A stretch of 64,000 bases of DNA from contig CM037842.1 in NCBI GenBank assembly GCA_021234535.1, positions 26,659,106 to 26,723,105 on the forward strand, read 5' to 3'. The position numbers were made by a program, and so were the translations under genes. This document shows, piece after piece, positions 39,815 through 52,600 of the stretch. The DNA is from Stichopus chloronotus. Lineage: Eukaryota > Echinodermata > Holothuroidea > Aspidochirotida > Stichopodidae. Numbering within the stretch: the stretch's first letter is position 1; each line of letters starts with the position of its first letter. The notes under the pieces are model-generated. The model saw nothing but the letters and a program-made list of their open reading frames with translations. It was not told the DNA's origin and searched no databases.

Positions 39815-40400
39815 TGATTAAAAATCATCCAACGATGAATTTTATGACTAAATAAAATCCCTCAGTCTTCAATGCTACTTATTTTATGATTAGTCGTATT
39901 TCATCGACAGCGTGTATGTCTTCAGATGGCATGATAGTGTTGATTTTATGACTAAGAGAAAATGCTATAAAAGTCAAATTGATCTTGAATGTGCATGCAA
40001 CTTGTGACTATAAGTCATATCTAATGATGAATTTTTATGACTAAGTTAAATCCCTCAGTCTGAATGCTACTTATTTTATGATTAGTCGTACTTCATCAAC
40101 AGCATGTATGTCTTAAGACAGAGTGATGGCAATGATTTTCTGACTAAGAGAAAATACTATCTGAGGCTAATTGATTTTAAGTATACATGCGACTTGTAAT
40201 TAAAAGTCATCTAAGGATGAATTTTTATGACTATGTGAAATCCTTCAGTCTGAATGTTACTAATTTTAAGATTGGCCTTCATTTACTGAAAGCATGTCTG
40301 ATTTAAGACAGCATAATGGCATTGATTATGGCATTGATTACTGATTCAAGACAAAAACCTATCTGAGTCTAATTGATCGTAATTAACTGATAAATTAGTC
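39815..40400. repeat. Three-copy satellite, unit about 190 bp, downstream of the PEA15-like stop
   Basis: Units start near 39815, 40003 and 40193 with a GTGATTAAAAGTCATC-like word, then GATGAATTTTTATGACTAA, CCTCAGTCTGAATGCTACTT, and GATTAGTCGTA. They are close enough for the period to be obvious. The first copy carries AATAAA at 39851; the second has TTAAA there. Confidence 0.88.
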
Positions 40401-42395
40401 ACAGTTATTTTTATGACTAATGGACACAAATTGAGTCTTGTTGTAATTATTATTCTTGAAATTTCTTGCCAGCTGTAATCAAACTTGTAGTATATATACA
40501 TATTTATATATATATGTTGCATGACTGTCTGTTGAGGCGTACTTGCAATTCTTAGAATTTATTGTCTTTTAAAGAAAATATTATCCTTTTCAGCTTGAAA
40601 TTGTTAAGCCTTACTTGATGTGATGCTTTTCACCTCATTTCAATTCTTGATTTGACTGTTTTTGTGGATGAAGTGTTTTAAAAGATGATGTATTTGAGTA
40701 TAATGATACTCATGTAATCCTTGATTGATGTGCTCAAGTTGCTGTACATTTCCCGTGAATTAACTTCGGCTTCGCTCAATCCACAGTGACCGTTTTTGAG
40801 ACCAAACTTGGCTGTTCTTTGCCAGCTTAATTTGAACACTAAATTAAAGTCTTGCAAAGCAGTAAAAAGTGTAGTAATTGAAATGTTGACCATTTTCATT
40901 CTTTATCTATACCACGGATATACAATACTCATAATCAGACAAATCATAAATGATTGCATGTAATGCAAAGAGGACTTGCCTACGATGGACCAGATGTTAG
41001 GGTTCAGTTCTGTTAGGGCCCATAGATACAAATCTATGAAGGGTCCAGTTATGTTAGGGCCCAAAGATACAAATCTATTAACTGTCAATGTGATGGCAGA
41101 GGGCACCTCACCTGTAAATTTTATTTTCTTGTGTAATATTTTTTGTTTTATAATTTCATTTGACATTCCATTAAAAGGAGACAAAAACCGTGCTTATATT
41201 GCCATTGTGTCAAAACAGCTGAAGGAGATGATCGTGTTCAATCCGAGAATTACGTCTCGATAGTTTGATGGGCAAGGATCAGATTAGAGGAATCTTGCAT
41301 TTTAAATATCTCATCCTCAAATTGTTTCCTAATCGTATAATTGACACAGCCATCTTCAATCGATGGAGCATGAGATGGGGAGGAGGGGAATTAAGAGAGG
41401 ATGAGGAATGGAAAGTAGGGGGGTGGAGGGGGGTGGATGGGGTGTGGGGGGATGGAGGACGGGAAAGGGAGTGCTTTCCTTGTGAACCATGTAAGTATTC
41501 ATGTCACACCTACACTTTGGTGTTTTTAATTGTATTCAGGTGCCGCGACTATACAAAGTCGAATTAATGCTGTCGTGTATCTGGGCAGATTGTCATGTCA
41601 CTGTACGTGACAATAGAAATGTCATGTTATTCACACTGAAAGACCTACTTATTGTGATAAGTAATAGTTTGTTCAACAAAAATTGAGAACTTTAGATTCG
41701 TAATGACCAGCAACGATAAAAATGCGCATTCATGTCTCGAAGTGCTCTGAGGTACAGGTTGAGGATTGGTTTACAAGAAAAGAGTCACAGATTCTAGAGA
41801 AATTTGATGTAATGATATGGTGATATGAACATTCAGTTATGAATATTCATTTATTTGAGTTGGATATACACCCAGGTGAGACAATAGTTTCCCCTTTTCG
41901 TAGCACTTGCATTGTCTATAACATGTTTATTCATGTTAGTGAGTCATAAGAGGGATGGATGGTAGGTCAACAACTGTAGATTAAAATAATGTTATGGTCA
42001 GTGATTTAGGTTTATTTTTATCCCTTTTTGAATTGTCTCTTACAACTATATGTGATTAATGGTAAATTAAAGTATTACACAAAAGTTAATATTTGGTCAC
42101 AATAACTGGAGTCTGAATTTAAATTGATCAGAAAACTGAATTTGAGTGCAGTATTGTGACATTTTTGAATCATGTTGAAAATACCACCAAAGCAAGAGTT
42201 GTTTAAAACAACGTTGTTTGAATCTGTTGTCGTTGGTGCATATCAGTAATCTACCACCACCAGTATTCAGAGAGCACTATTCAGTATTAAACCAATCAAA
42301 GATTGGGTCTATTTAAATTCAGCAAGCAACGGCAGTCATTGGCTAAAGATAAATTGGTAGTTTTGGGCTGAAAATACAGAAATCCAGCTGTCTGT
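40401..42395. other. Intergenic stretch, no gene recognised
   Basis: Contains a 40-bp direct repeat (GATACAAATCTAT near 41024 and 41068) and a G-rich run at 41377-41470. The frames of 93-100 codons have no recognisable domain. Confidence 0.5.
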
Positions 42396-43090
42396 CTGTA
42401 CTGCATGTTTCAGTCGTTGTCTCAAGGTACAATACATGAACAGCTTGGAGTTTTGTACAGCTCCAGTCATTGGCTAAATGTACAATACATTAGCAGTTTG
42501 GAGCATTGCATAGCTCCAGCCATTGACTTAAGATGCTATGCATTCACAGGTTGGACCTTGCAAAGCTCCAGTTTTTGTCTACGGACACAATATGTCCACA
42601 ATTTGGAGCTTTGCACTCTTCAGTCTCTATCTAAAGATACATCAGCAGCTTAGAGCTCTGCACTCTTCAGTCATTGCCTAAAAATGCAATTAGCAGTTTG
42701 GAGCTTTTGCTCCATTCATTGGCTATGGAAACAATGAATTAGTAATTTGGAACCTTTAGTATTGCACAGCTCCAGTTCGTAGCCAAAGATGCAATATATC
42801 AACAACTTGACCTTTGTATATAAGTCATCGTCTAAGGATGCAGTATATAGCAGTTTGGAGCTAAAGATTTGTAATACATACACAGTTTGGAGCCCTGTGT
42901 AATGTTCAGTCATAGTCAAAAGATGGATTGGCAGTTTGGAGTCAAAGATGCATTAGCAGTATGGAGCTATGAAGATCTTAAAAGGCTCTACATTTTGGTC
43001 ATTGTCTTCAGGTACAATGTAGGTTATTTGGAGCCCTGTGGAAGGATTGTCCAAAGATACAGTACATTGCAGTCTGGAGCTAAAGGTCAG
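42396..43090. repeat. Degenerate minisatellite, unit about 60 bp
   Basis: About ten diverged copies of AGCAGTTTGGAGCTTTGCA, CAGCTCCAGTCATTG and CTAAAGATACAATACAT. Confidence 0.82.
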
Positions 43091-44405
43091 ATGATCCGTG
43101 TTGAAGCCATGTGGTTTTAAGCCACGTTTTTAATTTTGGGCATGCCAAGACATTGAACGAGTACTTTTAGATTTTACAATTTGTTTTTGTCAACAGGGGA
43201 TAAATGTAAATCTTTGTGCAAAATACTGATCATTCTCAATTTGTTGTGAAGGTGAACAGCAAAAGATGTCAATTGTATTTAAGCTGTTTATAACAGCCCC
43301 TCCTTTCTCTCTCCAAATGAAGAGGATATTAAAGAATGCCATACTCGATGAGATGAAGGCTTAAACATGCATGGGAGGAGAAAATTAACATGAAGCACAG
43401 GGGCACAGATAGATGTGAAACTGGAAGCTGAAAGAATACCAGGAAATTCAAATTGAAAAGAAAAATACCAGAGGAAAAAAAAAAAGGGACCAGCTACTAG
43501 ACCAAATACCTGGTGATTGAACATCAGTGTTGAACATGAATGGATAACTTGTCCTTCACTGGAACTTCCATCTTTTCGAAAAGTTAACTATTTTTTTTAT
43601 TATACTCACGTTGGATGCCAATCCTTTTCTCAGAAAGGAAAACATTTTAGTTTAGTTTAAAAAAGGATCAGGAGGGACAATTGAGTCCCCATCAAGGACC
43701 CTGAAAAAAAAGGCCAAAAACGTGCAAAGGTAAACTCACAGCAATGACTGGATGAATTTTTTTTTTTAGCCTCACTGCAATTAAGTTCGTACCGTATCTC
43801 GGTACAGATTATCGATCGATGAATTTTTAGTTTTCGTTATTTGAGTTTTTTGTTTTTCTTGTTGCAATTGATATATGGTGTAAAATGCTGGTCTCTCATT
43901 CCCTGCCATTTACCTAGGGTCCATCATTTTATCATGTACACCTTTAATAAGAAACCGTAGTTGCAACTCTACATGAAATTGAAAAAAGTCTTATTGGGAA
44001 TAACAATGCCACGGTTCATTAGGTACTTTTTTAAGTATCTTTAATATTTGTTCTTCACATTTTGCTTTGTGGTCAATCAATTTATGAGCACACATGATAA
44101 AGGGTTCTTGCACTTCCATTTCCAGATGTTGCTTGCTTGTTTTTGTTTTTTTTTAATTTGTGAGTTAATTTTGTCTGTACATTCTGCACATTTCACTGTG
44201 AGCAAGTTAATTATACCAGTACAATCGACAGTGCTAAATGAAAGTTTTTGTCCTCCTGTGTAGATTCCATGACTTGCTGTTTGCCCTTCCGTGCGTGCTT
44301 GCGTTCGTAACTGCGTGAATGTGTTCAAGCATTGGCGCCTTGCTCATAAATTCTACAAAAACAATCTTGTGAAGCGAATATATTAGACAAGACTGCATAC
44401 TTTAC
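43091..44405. other. No gene seen
   Basis: AT-rich with T homopolymers. Nothing recognisable. Confidence 0.5.
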
Positions 44406-44552
44406 TTGTGGCGGCTGAAAGCAGTTCATGGAGGCTGGAGGCATTTTGAGGATGCTGAAGGCATTTTGAGGAGGCTGAAGGCATTTTGAGGAGGCTGAAG
44501 GCATTTCATGGAGGCTGGAGGCATTTCAAGGAGGCTGAAGGCATTTCAGACT
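44406..44552. repeat. Minisatellite of about 22 bp (GGAGGCTGAAGGCATTT)
   Basis: Six consecutive units alternate GAGGCTGAAGGCATTTTGAG and GAGGCTGGAGGCATTTCA. Confidence 0.92.
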
Positions 44553-44722
44553 GAAAAATACTGCTACAGGTGTCATGCTCAAGGGTACTAAGGGTAAATT
44601 GTGAAAGCGATTCTCTAATTAAACATGGATAAAGAAGGCAGGCGAGTAGCTGCACCGTAGCTCATTTTCCATATGCTTACTCTATTTCAAACTCTTTGTG
44701 CTGTTTTTTTTCCTCTTGCAAG

Positions 44723-45802
44723 GACAGCCATGCAGTACAGGGAGAGAGGAGGTAAGAAAATAACACGAGGGATATCCACTCTTACGATGTTCGCAGCAAC
44801 TCATGAGATCTCATTCTTGTCTCTAGCTCATTGGTATGCTGTGGTGTGGTATTAGATCCCTCGTTATCGTCCAGGTCTACGGGCATATAGGTCAGTTATG
44901 CAATGACAGCTAAAGTATTAAAAGCTGTAATCAGTCTGGACTCCTGGCTCATTAACATTCCACACAAGTGATAGCAAGCCTCAAGATTTAGATGTCTCCG
45001 ACATCACTGCAACATCGCCATAATGACATCACCAAAATTACATCACCATAATAGCATTCACCATGACGTCAACATAATGGCATCAATGTCCTCAGATCAT
45101 AATGGCATTGACATAACCACATCACCATAATGACATCACTGTAATGACATCACTGTAATGACATCACCATAATCACATCACGGTAATGGCATCACCATAA
45201 TGACATTGCTGTAATGACATCACCATAGTGATATCACTGTAATGGCATCACCATAATGGCATCACACATACTGTAAAAAGCATGGCAACTTGTCTACAAG
45301 CATACCAATTATCTCGGATGTGTTTCTGTTTTACAGCATTAAACAGAAAAGTACAAAAGACAAGTTTTTACATTTGGTTTCTATTTTATTTTCCTACACC
45401 TGTTTAATGAACAATATGTCACTGCCAATAACGCGACGTAGAATAATTATTGTTTTAATCTCACTCGGTGATCTTCCGTTGCGGATTTCACTCTCGATGC
45501 ATCTTAAACCATCTTAGTTGATGCATTACATGATTTCAGGTCATTTTAATGGAAGATCGAAAGAACGTAACCACGATGGATACCGGTACGTAGGCAGGGA
45601 CGAAGACGAGGACCGCTCTGAGCAGACTAAGAAAAATCTGACGGAGGCGCAGGATGTAAAAGACAAAACTCATGCAATGAAAGAGAGGTCTGACTACGTA
45701 ACAGACGTCAGATGCATGTTGCGTAACAAACATAACGTTACAAGCATTCCCATGTATTACGCTCACTACTCACTGCTTATAAGCAGTCAGCTTCAGCGGT
45801 GA
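44723..45802 (+). CDS. Tentative two-exon 3' gene end (29-nt microexon plus terminal exon)
   Basis: A 29-nt segment (44723-44751) sits between a strong T-rich AG acceptor and a GTAAG donor. A second segment (45540-45802) follows TTTCAG and stays open for 87 codons to a TGA. The phases fit (G at the end of the microexon plus GT). The joined frame reads TAMQYRERGGHFNGRSKERN and then a highly charged tail. I recognise no family. The terminal exon phase would also fit as an alternative last exon after 36733 of the PEA-15-like gene. No upstream exon was found, so chance is quite possible. Confidence 0.22.
45005..45265. repeat. Minisatellite of about 15 bp (CATCACCATAATGA)
   Basis: About 260 bp of ATCACCATAATGACATCAC with variants containing TGTAATG. 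Confidence 0.92.
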
Positions 45803-48800
45803 GCAAGGGAATTATGCTGACATTTAGGTAGGGTATAAAAAATACAAAAAAAAAACTTACAAAAATTTCACAAAAGAGGTAGCCTACCGGCTGTATATCT
45901 GGGAGAGACATTTTCCCTTAAAGGGCAAAGCAAAACATTCACTCTTGAGAACAAAACATCTTAGAGAAGCCATGCATGTACACTTGTCACGAAAGTTAGT
46001 TATAGTTTGTGCTGCATTGTCACTGTCAAGAATGGATGAAAGATAAAAGAAACCGTACACCAAAACCACAGTCCCAAGCACAATTAATTTTTGTAAATTA
46101 CTAATTTTCACTTTTACAGAAATATACAGATTGATCATATTTTGTAGCATATATATAACTATCACTATCTTCATCAGTAACACCTGGTAAGTCTGATAAA
46201 ATGGATCGTAGAAAAATAGCACTGGCAGTGAATGATAACCACAAAGAAATCATTTCAATAATATTAATAATAATTTACACTTGCAACCAAAAAGCATCTA
46301 TAAATATAGATCAGCAATTTAAATTTTCTAAAAAATTTTGGGGGACTTATTCTGACATTCCCTACACAGTAAAGAATACTCAAATTATCTTTAATACTTA
46401 ATTATCTTTAGTTACTTTTAGTACTGATTCCATCCTAAACGAACACTAATGCAAACCAGAAGAAACGAGGGCTAAATAGTCGCTTGGAATACGAATCTCA
46501 CAAGTTACAAAATTACTCCAGGAGTGGTAGTAGAAGCAATGGAACTTGGCCATGGGGTCTAGCTGGCTGTGCGGTAGGTGTCACATACTACCTCCCCTTG
46601 CAGCAGGTCTAAATATAACGCAATCACTTTACCTCAAAGAGTGTCATAAGTATGAACCATACTTTTTTTTATCTACAACACTTTTTTTCTTACAATTGTA
46701 TCACCAAACCTATAAAATATGATCCAGACTATTAGCTGATTGCTGACGAGGACATGAAAGTGAACACCCCCCCCCGGGGAACCTTTACAAGTACATTACG
46801 CTCACAAAGTCTTGAGAATGTTCGCTTTACGACATTTTCACATACAACCAAAAAGGATTATTAAAAAGTTATGCATAATTCATAAATTTATCATTAGCAA
46901 ACATTTTACTTCAGGAGTTGAAAGAATTTAATATTTGCTGAAATTACCTGTAAAATTTATCATTTTGCGATTGCTAATTAAATACCTCAGAAAACAAGTC
47001 AATAAATATATAAAGACGACATGTCAAATTCCGATTACAAAGTTGCCCATTTTTGTTTGTTTGTTTGTTTCTTTGAAAAAAGCACATGTCGATTCCAAGG
47101 TTGTTTATTTGAAAGTACAATTCAAGGTATTACTCTAGAAAGAACATGGCTCACTCAATGCCAGCAATGTGAGATGATGTAGTGACTTGATGTGCAATTA
47201 ACAAACAAAAGAAAAATTAACGAACGACTAGTCAAACAAAACACTCATATTGCAAAACAAAATTCCTTAGCCGTGACAAAACAACACATACAAAACCTAT
47301 TTACAGTTTACGGGAATTGGTCTCTCGTTCTATCTGAAGTTTTTGAGAGGATACAGTGATGCAGTGAACTATTAAAGAAAAAAGAACTATGTAAAGACCT
47401 AGAATGTAAGCTTTTAAGACACTGAGTGCAAGGTGATTAAACAAATTCTGCAAAAGTTGGAGACAAAGAGAAAATACATACAAATACAAAATTTGACAAA
47501 GACACCACAAAAACTGAGAAAAGATTGCATGACCAAATATTTAGCATCCTTGCCAAAATTTTTCATTCCCCGAGATGGTCACAAGTTGCTGGTCTAAAGG
47601 ACAATTTTAATACGCCCTGTTCGTCACTGTTCAGACTTCTTACTTGTTATACTGACTTGTTGTTTTTCAATAGATGCCCCCCGTTCTTCTTATTTCCTGT
47701 TTGAATAAACATGAACATCAGACACCACAGAACACTTGACGAATTTATTGATGTTAATTCACCAACCACGCAGGCTTAAAACGAAAGCACTTTAGAAAAA
47801 GGGAGAAACCAGAGATTGCTGAGGATGTACCTCTTCAAAATATCTCACCAATACATGAGGACCTTCATAACGTGGATCTTGGTCCATTATCATAATATGG
47901 TTATTTATATTTATGAGTAAAGTACTGTGTGCTCACAACCTAATTTGAAAGCAATGAATACTCCATGAATACACTAAACTATGAAAGACCTTCAAAATTT
48001 CATGGAACTTAGAATACTTGCACTTCCAAATAAATAAATTGCACGCATTTGTCTGACTAACAAATTTGAATAACAATTGCTTTACAAAAAAAAAATTGAT
48101 TGATTGATTTTTAATACATTAGTTAGCTATTCCTGTGGAATCATTCACTATAATCTATACAAGCAGTATTAAAATAAGTGAAACTGAACTTGCAGGTAGA
48201 AAAGCAAAATGAGCAGCGACATGAATATTCTAAGGATAGCTTTGACACAAGAACAGATGGAAGTACATGGGTTGCAGTTTTGTTTGTAACTAAAGTTTCA
48301 GTAATGCACTTAGCAGGTGAATGTTTGCATTGCTGAACATTGCACAGGATCCACAGCTATGTATAAACAACTTTGAAGTTACAACCACGGTCCTCATATT
48401 GGGCAGTATGCGTAAACAATAAATACGGGGGCAGTATTCACAAATCAGAAATAAAATCTTCTGGCTCACTTTTTTGACCGATGCAAGCTTGAGTAAGACT
48501 TTATGCATGTTGCACACAGCCCAGGACAAATCTGAAAGTTGTGCAAGTTTGAAATTGCTTCAAGAGTTACCTTCATGGACTGCAATTTTTGAGAGTGCTT
48601 ATACAGACAATAATCTAAATTAGATGTAGCAAATTGTTTTCACCAGAGTTATTGATGGTTTCTACTAGTCCTGAGAGATATTCTTTGATTCTGAAACATC
48701 ATACAGTGATGAGATTAAATTAAAACAAAACAAGGATCTTTACATCAAGTGGTATTAACAAACAAAGGTGGCATTTACCAATGGAAACACATGGTGTGAT

Positions 48801-49040
48801 GACTAGGGCAGTTTGGCAATGTTGAAAGTTCACACAGTCATAAGAGGTATGAGTCTTACAATATCTTTAACAGAAAAACAAGACAACATCGACCCAAAAA
48901 GTAGGATCACTAAGAAATGAAATAACACATGTATACAGAAGGAAAGGGAGGCAGATAAGAATTATGAACACAAGCCTACAGAACTGACGATGACATCACT
49001 GGCCGATAAAATGGAAAGATGATGGAACCCTCTGTTGGTT
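45803..49040. other. AT-rich 3' flank between the convergent genes
   Basis: No coding potential recognised. It may contain the LIPE 3' UTR and polyadenylation sites (minus-strand AATAAA occurs at about 47744), but none can be assigned. Confidence 0.45.
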
Positions 49041-49430
49041 CACTAATGGCCATCTTCACTGTCAGATAATCTGGACAGAGGCGGAAACTACTTCACTAAC
49101 GAAGCACCTCACTGCCAAATAATTAGACAGATTGGAGAGAACAGTAAACTCCTTGCTCACTCATAAATGGCCCGTCTTCATTGTCAAATACTTGAACATA
49201 TTGGAGGGACAAGAACGCTCCTTACCAGACATTAAAGACCATCTTCACTAGTCAAACAGTCCAACATAATGGACAATTAAGAGAAACTGTCTCCTTGTTC
49301 ATTTATGGACATCTTTCCTGGCCTTCACAGAGTCCAACAACCTGGACAGACAACAGGACTCATTTTCTTTCCTTTTTTTTTCGCTGCTTTGCTAATGGTC
49401 ATCTTCACTGTCAAATAATTCTTCACCTTG
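49041..49430 (-). repeat. Degenerate tandem copies of the LIPE stop-codon segment
   Basis: The motif around the LIPE stop (plus strand AATGGTCATCTTCACTGTCA, near 49395) recurs with substitutions at about 49045, 49097, 49166, 49232 and 49303. Spacing is irregular, roughly 52-93 bp. The copy at 49045 still reads as DSEDGH plus TAG on the minus strand. Each unit also carries a variable AATAATTCTGGACAG-like part. Confidence 0.75.
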
Positions 49431-49625
49431 GAACCCGTAGAGGACTTGCATGATGTGCCGTACACACCTCATGGAGGCCGCCTTACACTCCGTGCTGATT
49501 GGAGAGAAGTTGAGGAAGCCGTGGGGGAGGCCGTCGACGATGTCCAGCTGGACGTGCTTGCCCAGCCGCTTGAGTTTCTTGGCGAACATGATAGAATCGT
49601 CCAAAAGCGGGTCCAGTGAACAGGC
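49392..49625 (-). CDS. LIPE: LIPE last coding exon (catalytic Asp and His)
   Basis: Acceptor CACAG precedes 49625. The exon has 77 codons and a TAG stop at 49394-49392. It contains LDPLLDDS (presumed catalytic Asp) and [10 protein letters not shown] (presumed catalytic His). The protein ends in an acidic DSEDDH tail. The DNA of this tail is the first member of a degenerate repeat family in the 3' flank. Confidence 0.93.
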   Translation of the reverse strand, partial: ACSLDPLLDDSIMFAKKLKRLGKHVQLDIVDGLPHGFLNFSPISTECKAASMRCVRHIMQVLYGFQGEELFDSEDDH

Positions 49626-52600
49626 CTGTGGAAATAATGAAGATGGCGTAAGTCTTACTCCACGTGCTGTAGTGCTTAAACTGCAAAAGTGATGGTACAA
49701 TGTTATGACTTAAGGGGAAATGAGGTGTATATTTTGCAGATAGAAATTCAGATAATTGCTGTCTGAGAATAATTTGTTCACCCAAACTTTCAAATGACGA
49801 ACCTTCTGTAATTGTTCTCCTTAATGAAGAGACAGAGCTAATTTGCATATGACACAATGGTTAAACAATGATTAAAATATGCTCTTTGTGTGCCACATCG
49901 GTGCATTTTAATTGCACTATTTCCTTTTAAACAATCACAAAACTAAATTGCTAAAACTCTCTATCCTGGAATGACAAAGTTGTCCTTACTTTTTTGCCTC
50001 AAATGTTGAGAAAATGAAAGAAATTAAATTTTCTGACATAATTAAAATGGAAATTTTAAAAATTCTTTAAATTGGTAATCTGGCTTCATGGCCTCTCATT
50101 TACTCTTTTGTCACACACTAACTTATAATTGCCAACACAATAGACAAAACAAATGAAAGAGCAATTGTTATTTGGTGACAGAAAAACCCTTATCAGAGCT
50201 AGAAATGTGTTGAAATCAATATCATCGAGTAAGTATTTGTGAAAAAAAAAGAAGTTAGTTTGAGACTGCTACCAAAATGACACTTGAAGTCTATTTGTAG
50301 GAAAGATATCAGTTGAGCAAAGTTTCTTTGAACAACATGGGTAGCATCAACATAATGTAACATGTATTTTGAGAGAATAACTCTGTTCTTCAAAAATACA
50401 CAAAAGTTTGGTAAAGAGACAGACTTGAAATGGAGACAGACCTCTGAAACAGCGATCAGTTTTTCCTGGCAGCCAAACCTCCTCAGTGTATAATGTATAA
50501 ATCTGTACCAACAGATAACATACTTGTCAAAGAAACAGTTTTTACTGCTACACAAATTACACATAAACTTTTAGTTTCTAGTTTTGAGCAAAGTTTTTTT
50601 ACACATCATGGGCAGAACTACAGTCACAAAAAATGGGTGTGTGAGGGGGATAATACTTTGGTCCCTCTTCGAAAATGCACGAAATTTTCTCATAACGAAA
50701 TTATCAAACAATCTGGGAGTTGTTAAGATGTTACTTACGATGATGTGCATGGGTGGGAGTCCTTCTAATAGTTCGTCACTAGCGACATAAGGTGAGATGT
50801 AAGGGTTACGCATGATCGGTATTTCTCTAAACTTCTTGACCGGCGATGTGACGAACGGAGTCGGAGAGGTGGAGGTATCGTCCTCCAGGAGATTAAGTTG
50901 TAAGTCACCTCTGTTCAGTGAGGAGGAAGTTTGGATGACCTCACCGGCAGTGGTGCCGGTCTTGCCGGTTGTGTTGTTGTTGGTTACGTTGGACTCTTGT
51001 AACACTCGGTCGCTGTATCCCCCGCCGTTCTTCAAGGCTGGGATCTCCGGGGGTCTCGAAGGATCGAAGACGGCCACGGACTCTCCTGTCGAAAGTTGGA
51101 TCGGTGCCGGTTGCTTGCTGTTCTCTTTATTTTCGTAAGATTCTGTCTTTGAGGACTGAGAGGTAGGGGAACTGGTGGAAATTTCTTCAATTCTCTCTTC
51201 CAAGCTGGACCTCTCTATGGAATCACTTAAACTATCAACTTTGTTCTCTTCATTTTTCTTATCATTCACCTTGTCATTGTCATCATGGCTTTCTGTGGGT
51301 GAGTTCATTCCCTGGCTGCTCGGTGGAACTTCCTTGATCTTGTCGAGGTTAGGGGTGCTGGAGGCACTCGCCGTCCTCGGTTTCTTCCTCTCGACCTCTT
51401 CGTCCGACGACGCCGTGCTCAGCGACGAGAACGAGGTCGCCCTTCTGGGAGACATTTTCTCGTTGGCTCTCTGGACCAATGAAATTATGGAATCTAGAGA
51501 GAGGTCCTCTTCCTTGACACCGGAGTAGGCTGCGATGCTGCGTAAGTGTATTCCGAATGGAAGCATTGGATCAAAGAGACACATGAGGCGGGATGGCGAG
51601 AGGGAATGATGGACCAGAAATGGGGCGTACGTCGTCACGAGTCCGTCCGGTATCTGGATACCGTAAGAGGCAGTCCTCATAGCCACCGCCGTCGCAAGAT
51701 TACCCCCCGAGCCATCACCAGCGATGCAAATGTGCTCCCCTGTGGAACCTGAGGAAGGAAAGAAAAGACAACTAAATTCTCCAGAAGACAGGGGTAAGTT
51801 TGCAAAATGTGTCCTACAGGGAAAGTTAATAATATGTTGGTATTTGCAAATCTTAGTCTTTCTTCTGTGCCCCCATTCTCTCAGCTCAACAACCCACATA
51901 ATTAAAAAGAGACAAAAGTAGTGTCTTCTTTGCAAGTCCCCAGAATCATCAGCCTGTGCTTAGAGCAGTGGAACACGTACAGGAAGACCGAAATAGCGAC
52001 ACTGACAACAGCAATGAGTGAGGACCATGTATCAGGATTACTGCACTATCTATAAAGTAATCACGTCCATGACTTTTCCATGACTTCCCTCAGACCAAAT
52101 ATAAAAACTTCCATGACCTTCCTCCTGAGATGTGACATGAATTTTTCAACTATAACAACAAAAGCCAACGCAATATGAGGTGATGAAGAGAATAATAAAC
52201 TTTGATGTTACATGTGAGTACACATTTTGACATATTGAGTGACGAAAAGGGCCATGTCACTTAGTGAAAATTTTTCAGGACTTTTCCCAGGACTTTTCCC
52301 AGGACTTTTCCCAGGACTTCACAAACTTTCTCTAAATTTCAAAACTTCTTTTCCAGGCCTTGGAACAATTTTTTCAAATTTTCATGATTTTCCGCATTTC
52401 CCATGACTGTAGGAACCAAGATGCACTGCTTCACTTCATGAATCACTTGTTAAGGCAGTACATTCAAGGAAAAAAAACAACCGACATTTTGCTCACGGAT
52501 GCTGCGGTTAGCTTTAATGATGCAAAATGTTCAAGGACATCGATGAAAGCGTCTCGATAAGAGCCAATTATGTTGGTTTCATTGACAGTAAAGCAAAAAA

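Noticed and set aside
45518..45539. Start codon of the 94-codon frame as a translation start
   Set aside because: The ATG lies in the pyrimidine/AG acceptor region. If the segment is coding at all, it more likely begins at the splice site.
50571..51935. 454-codon minus-strand frame taken as a whole gene
   Set aside because: It is one LIPE exon (51748-50739) with intron read-through at both ends. Splice sites and the HSL alignment define the true limits.
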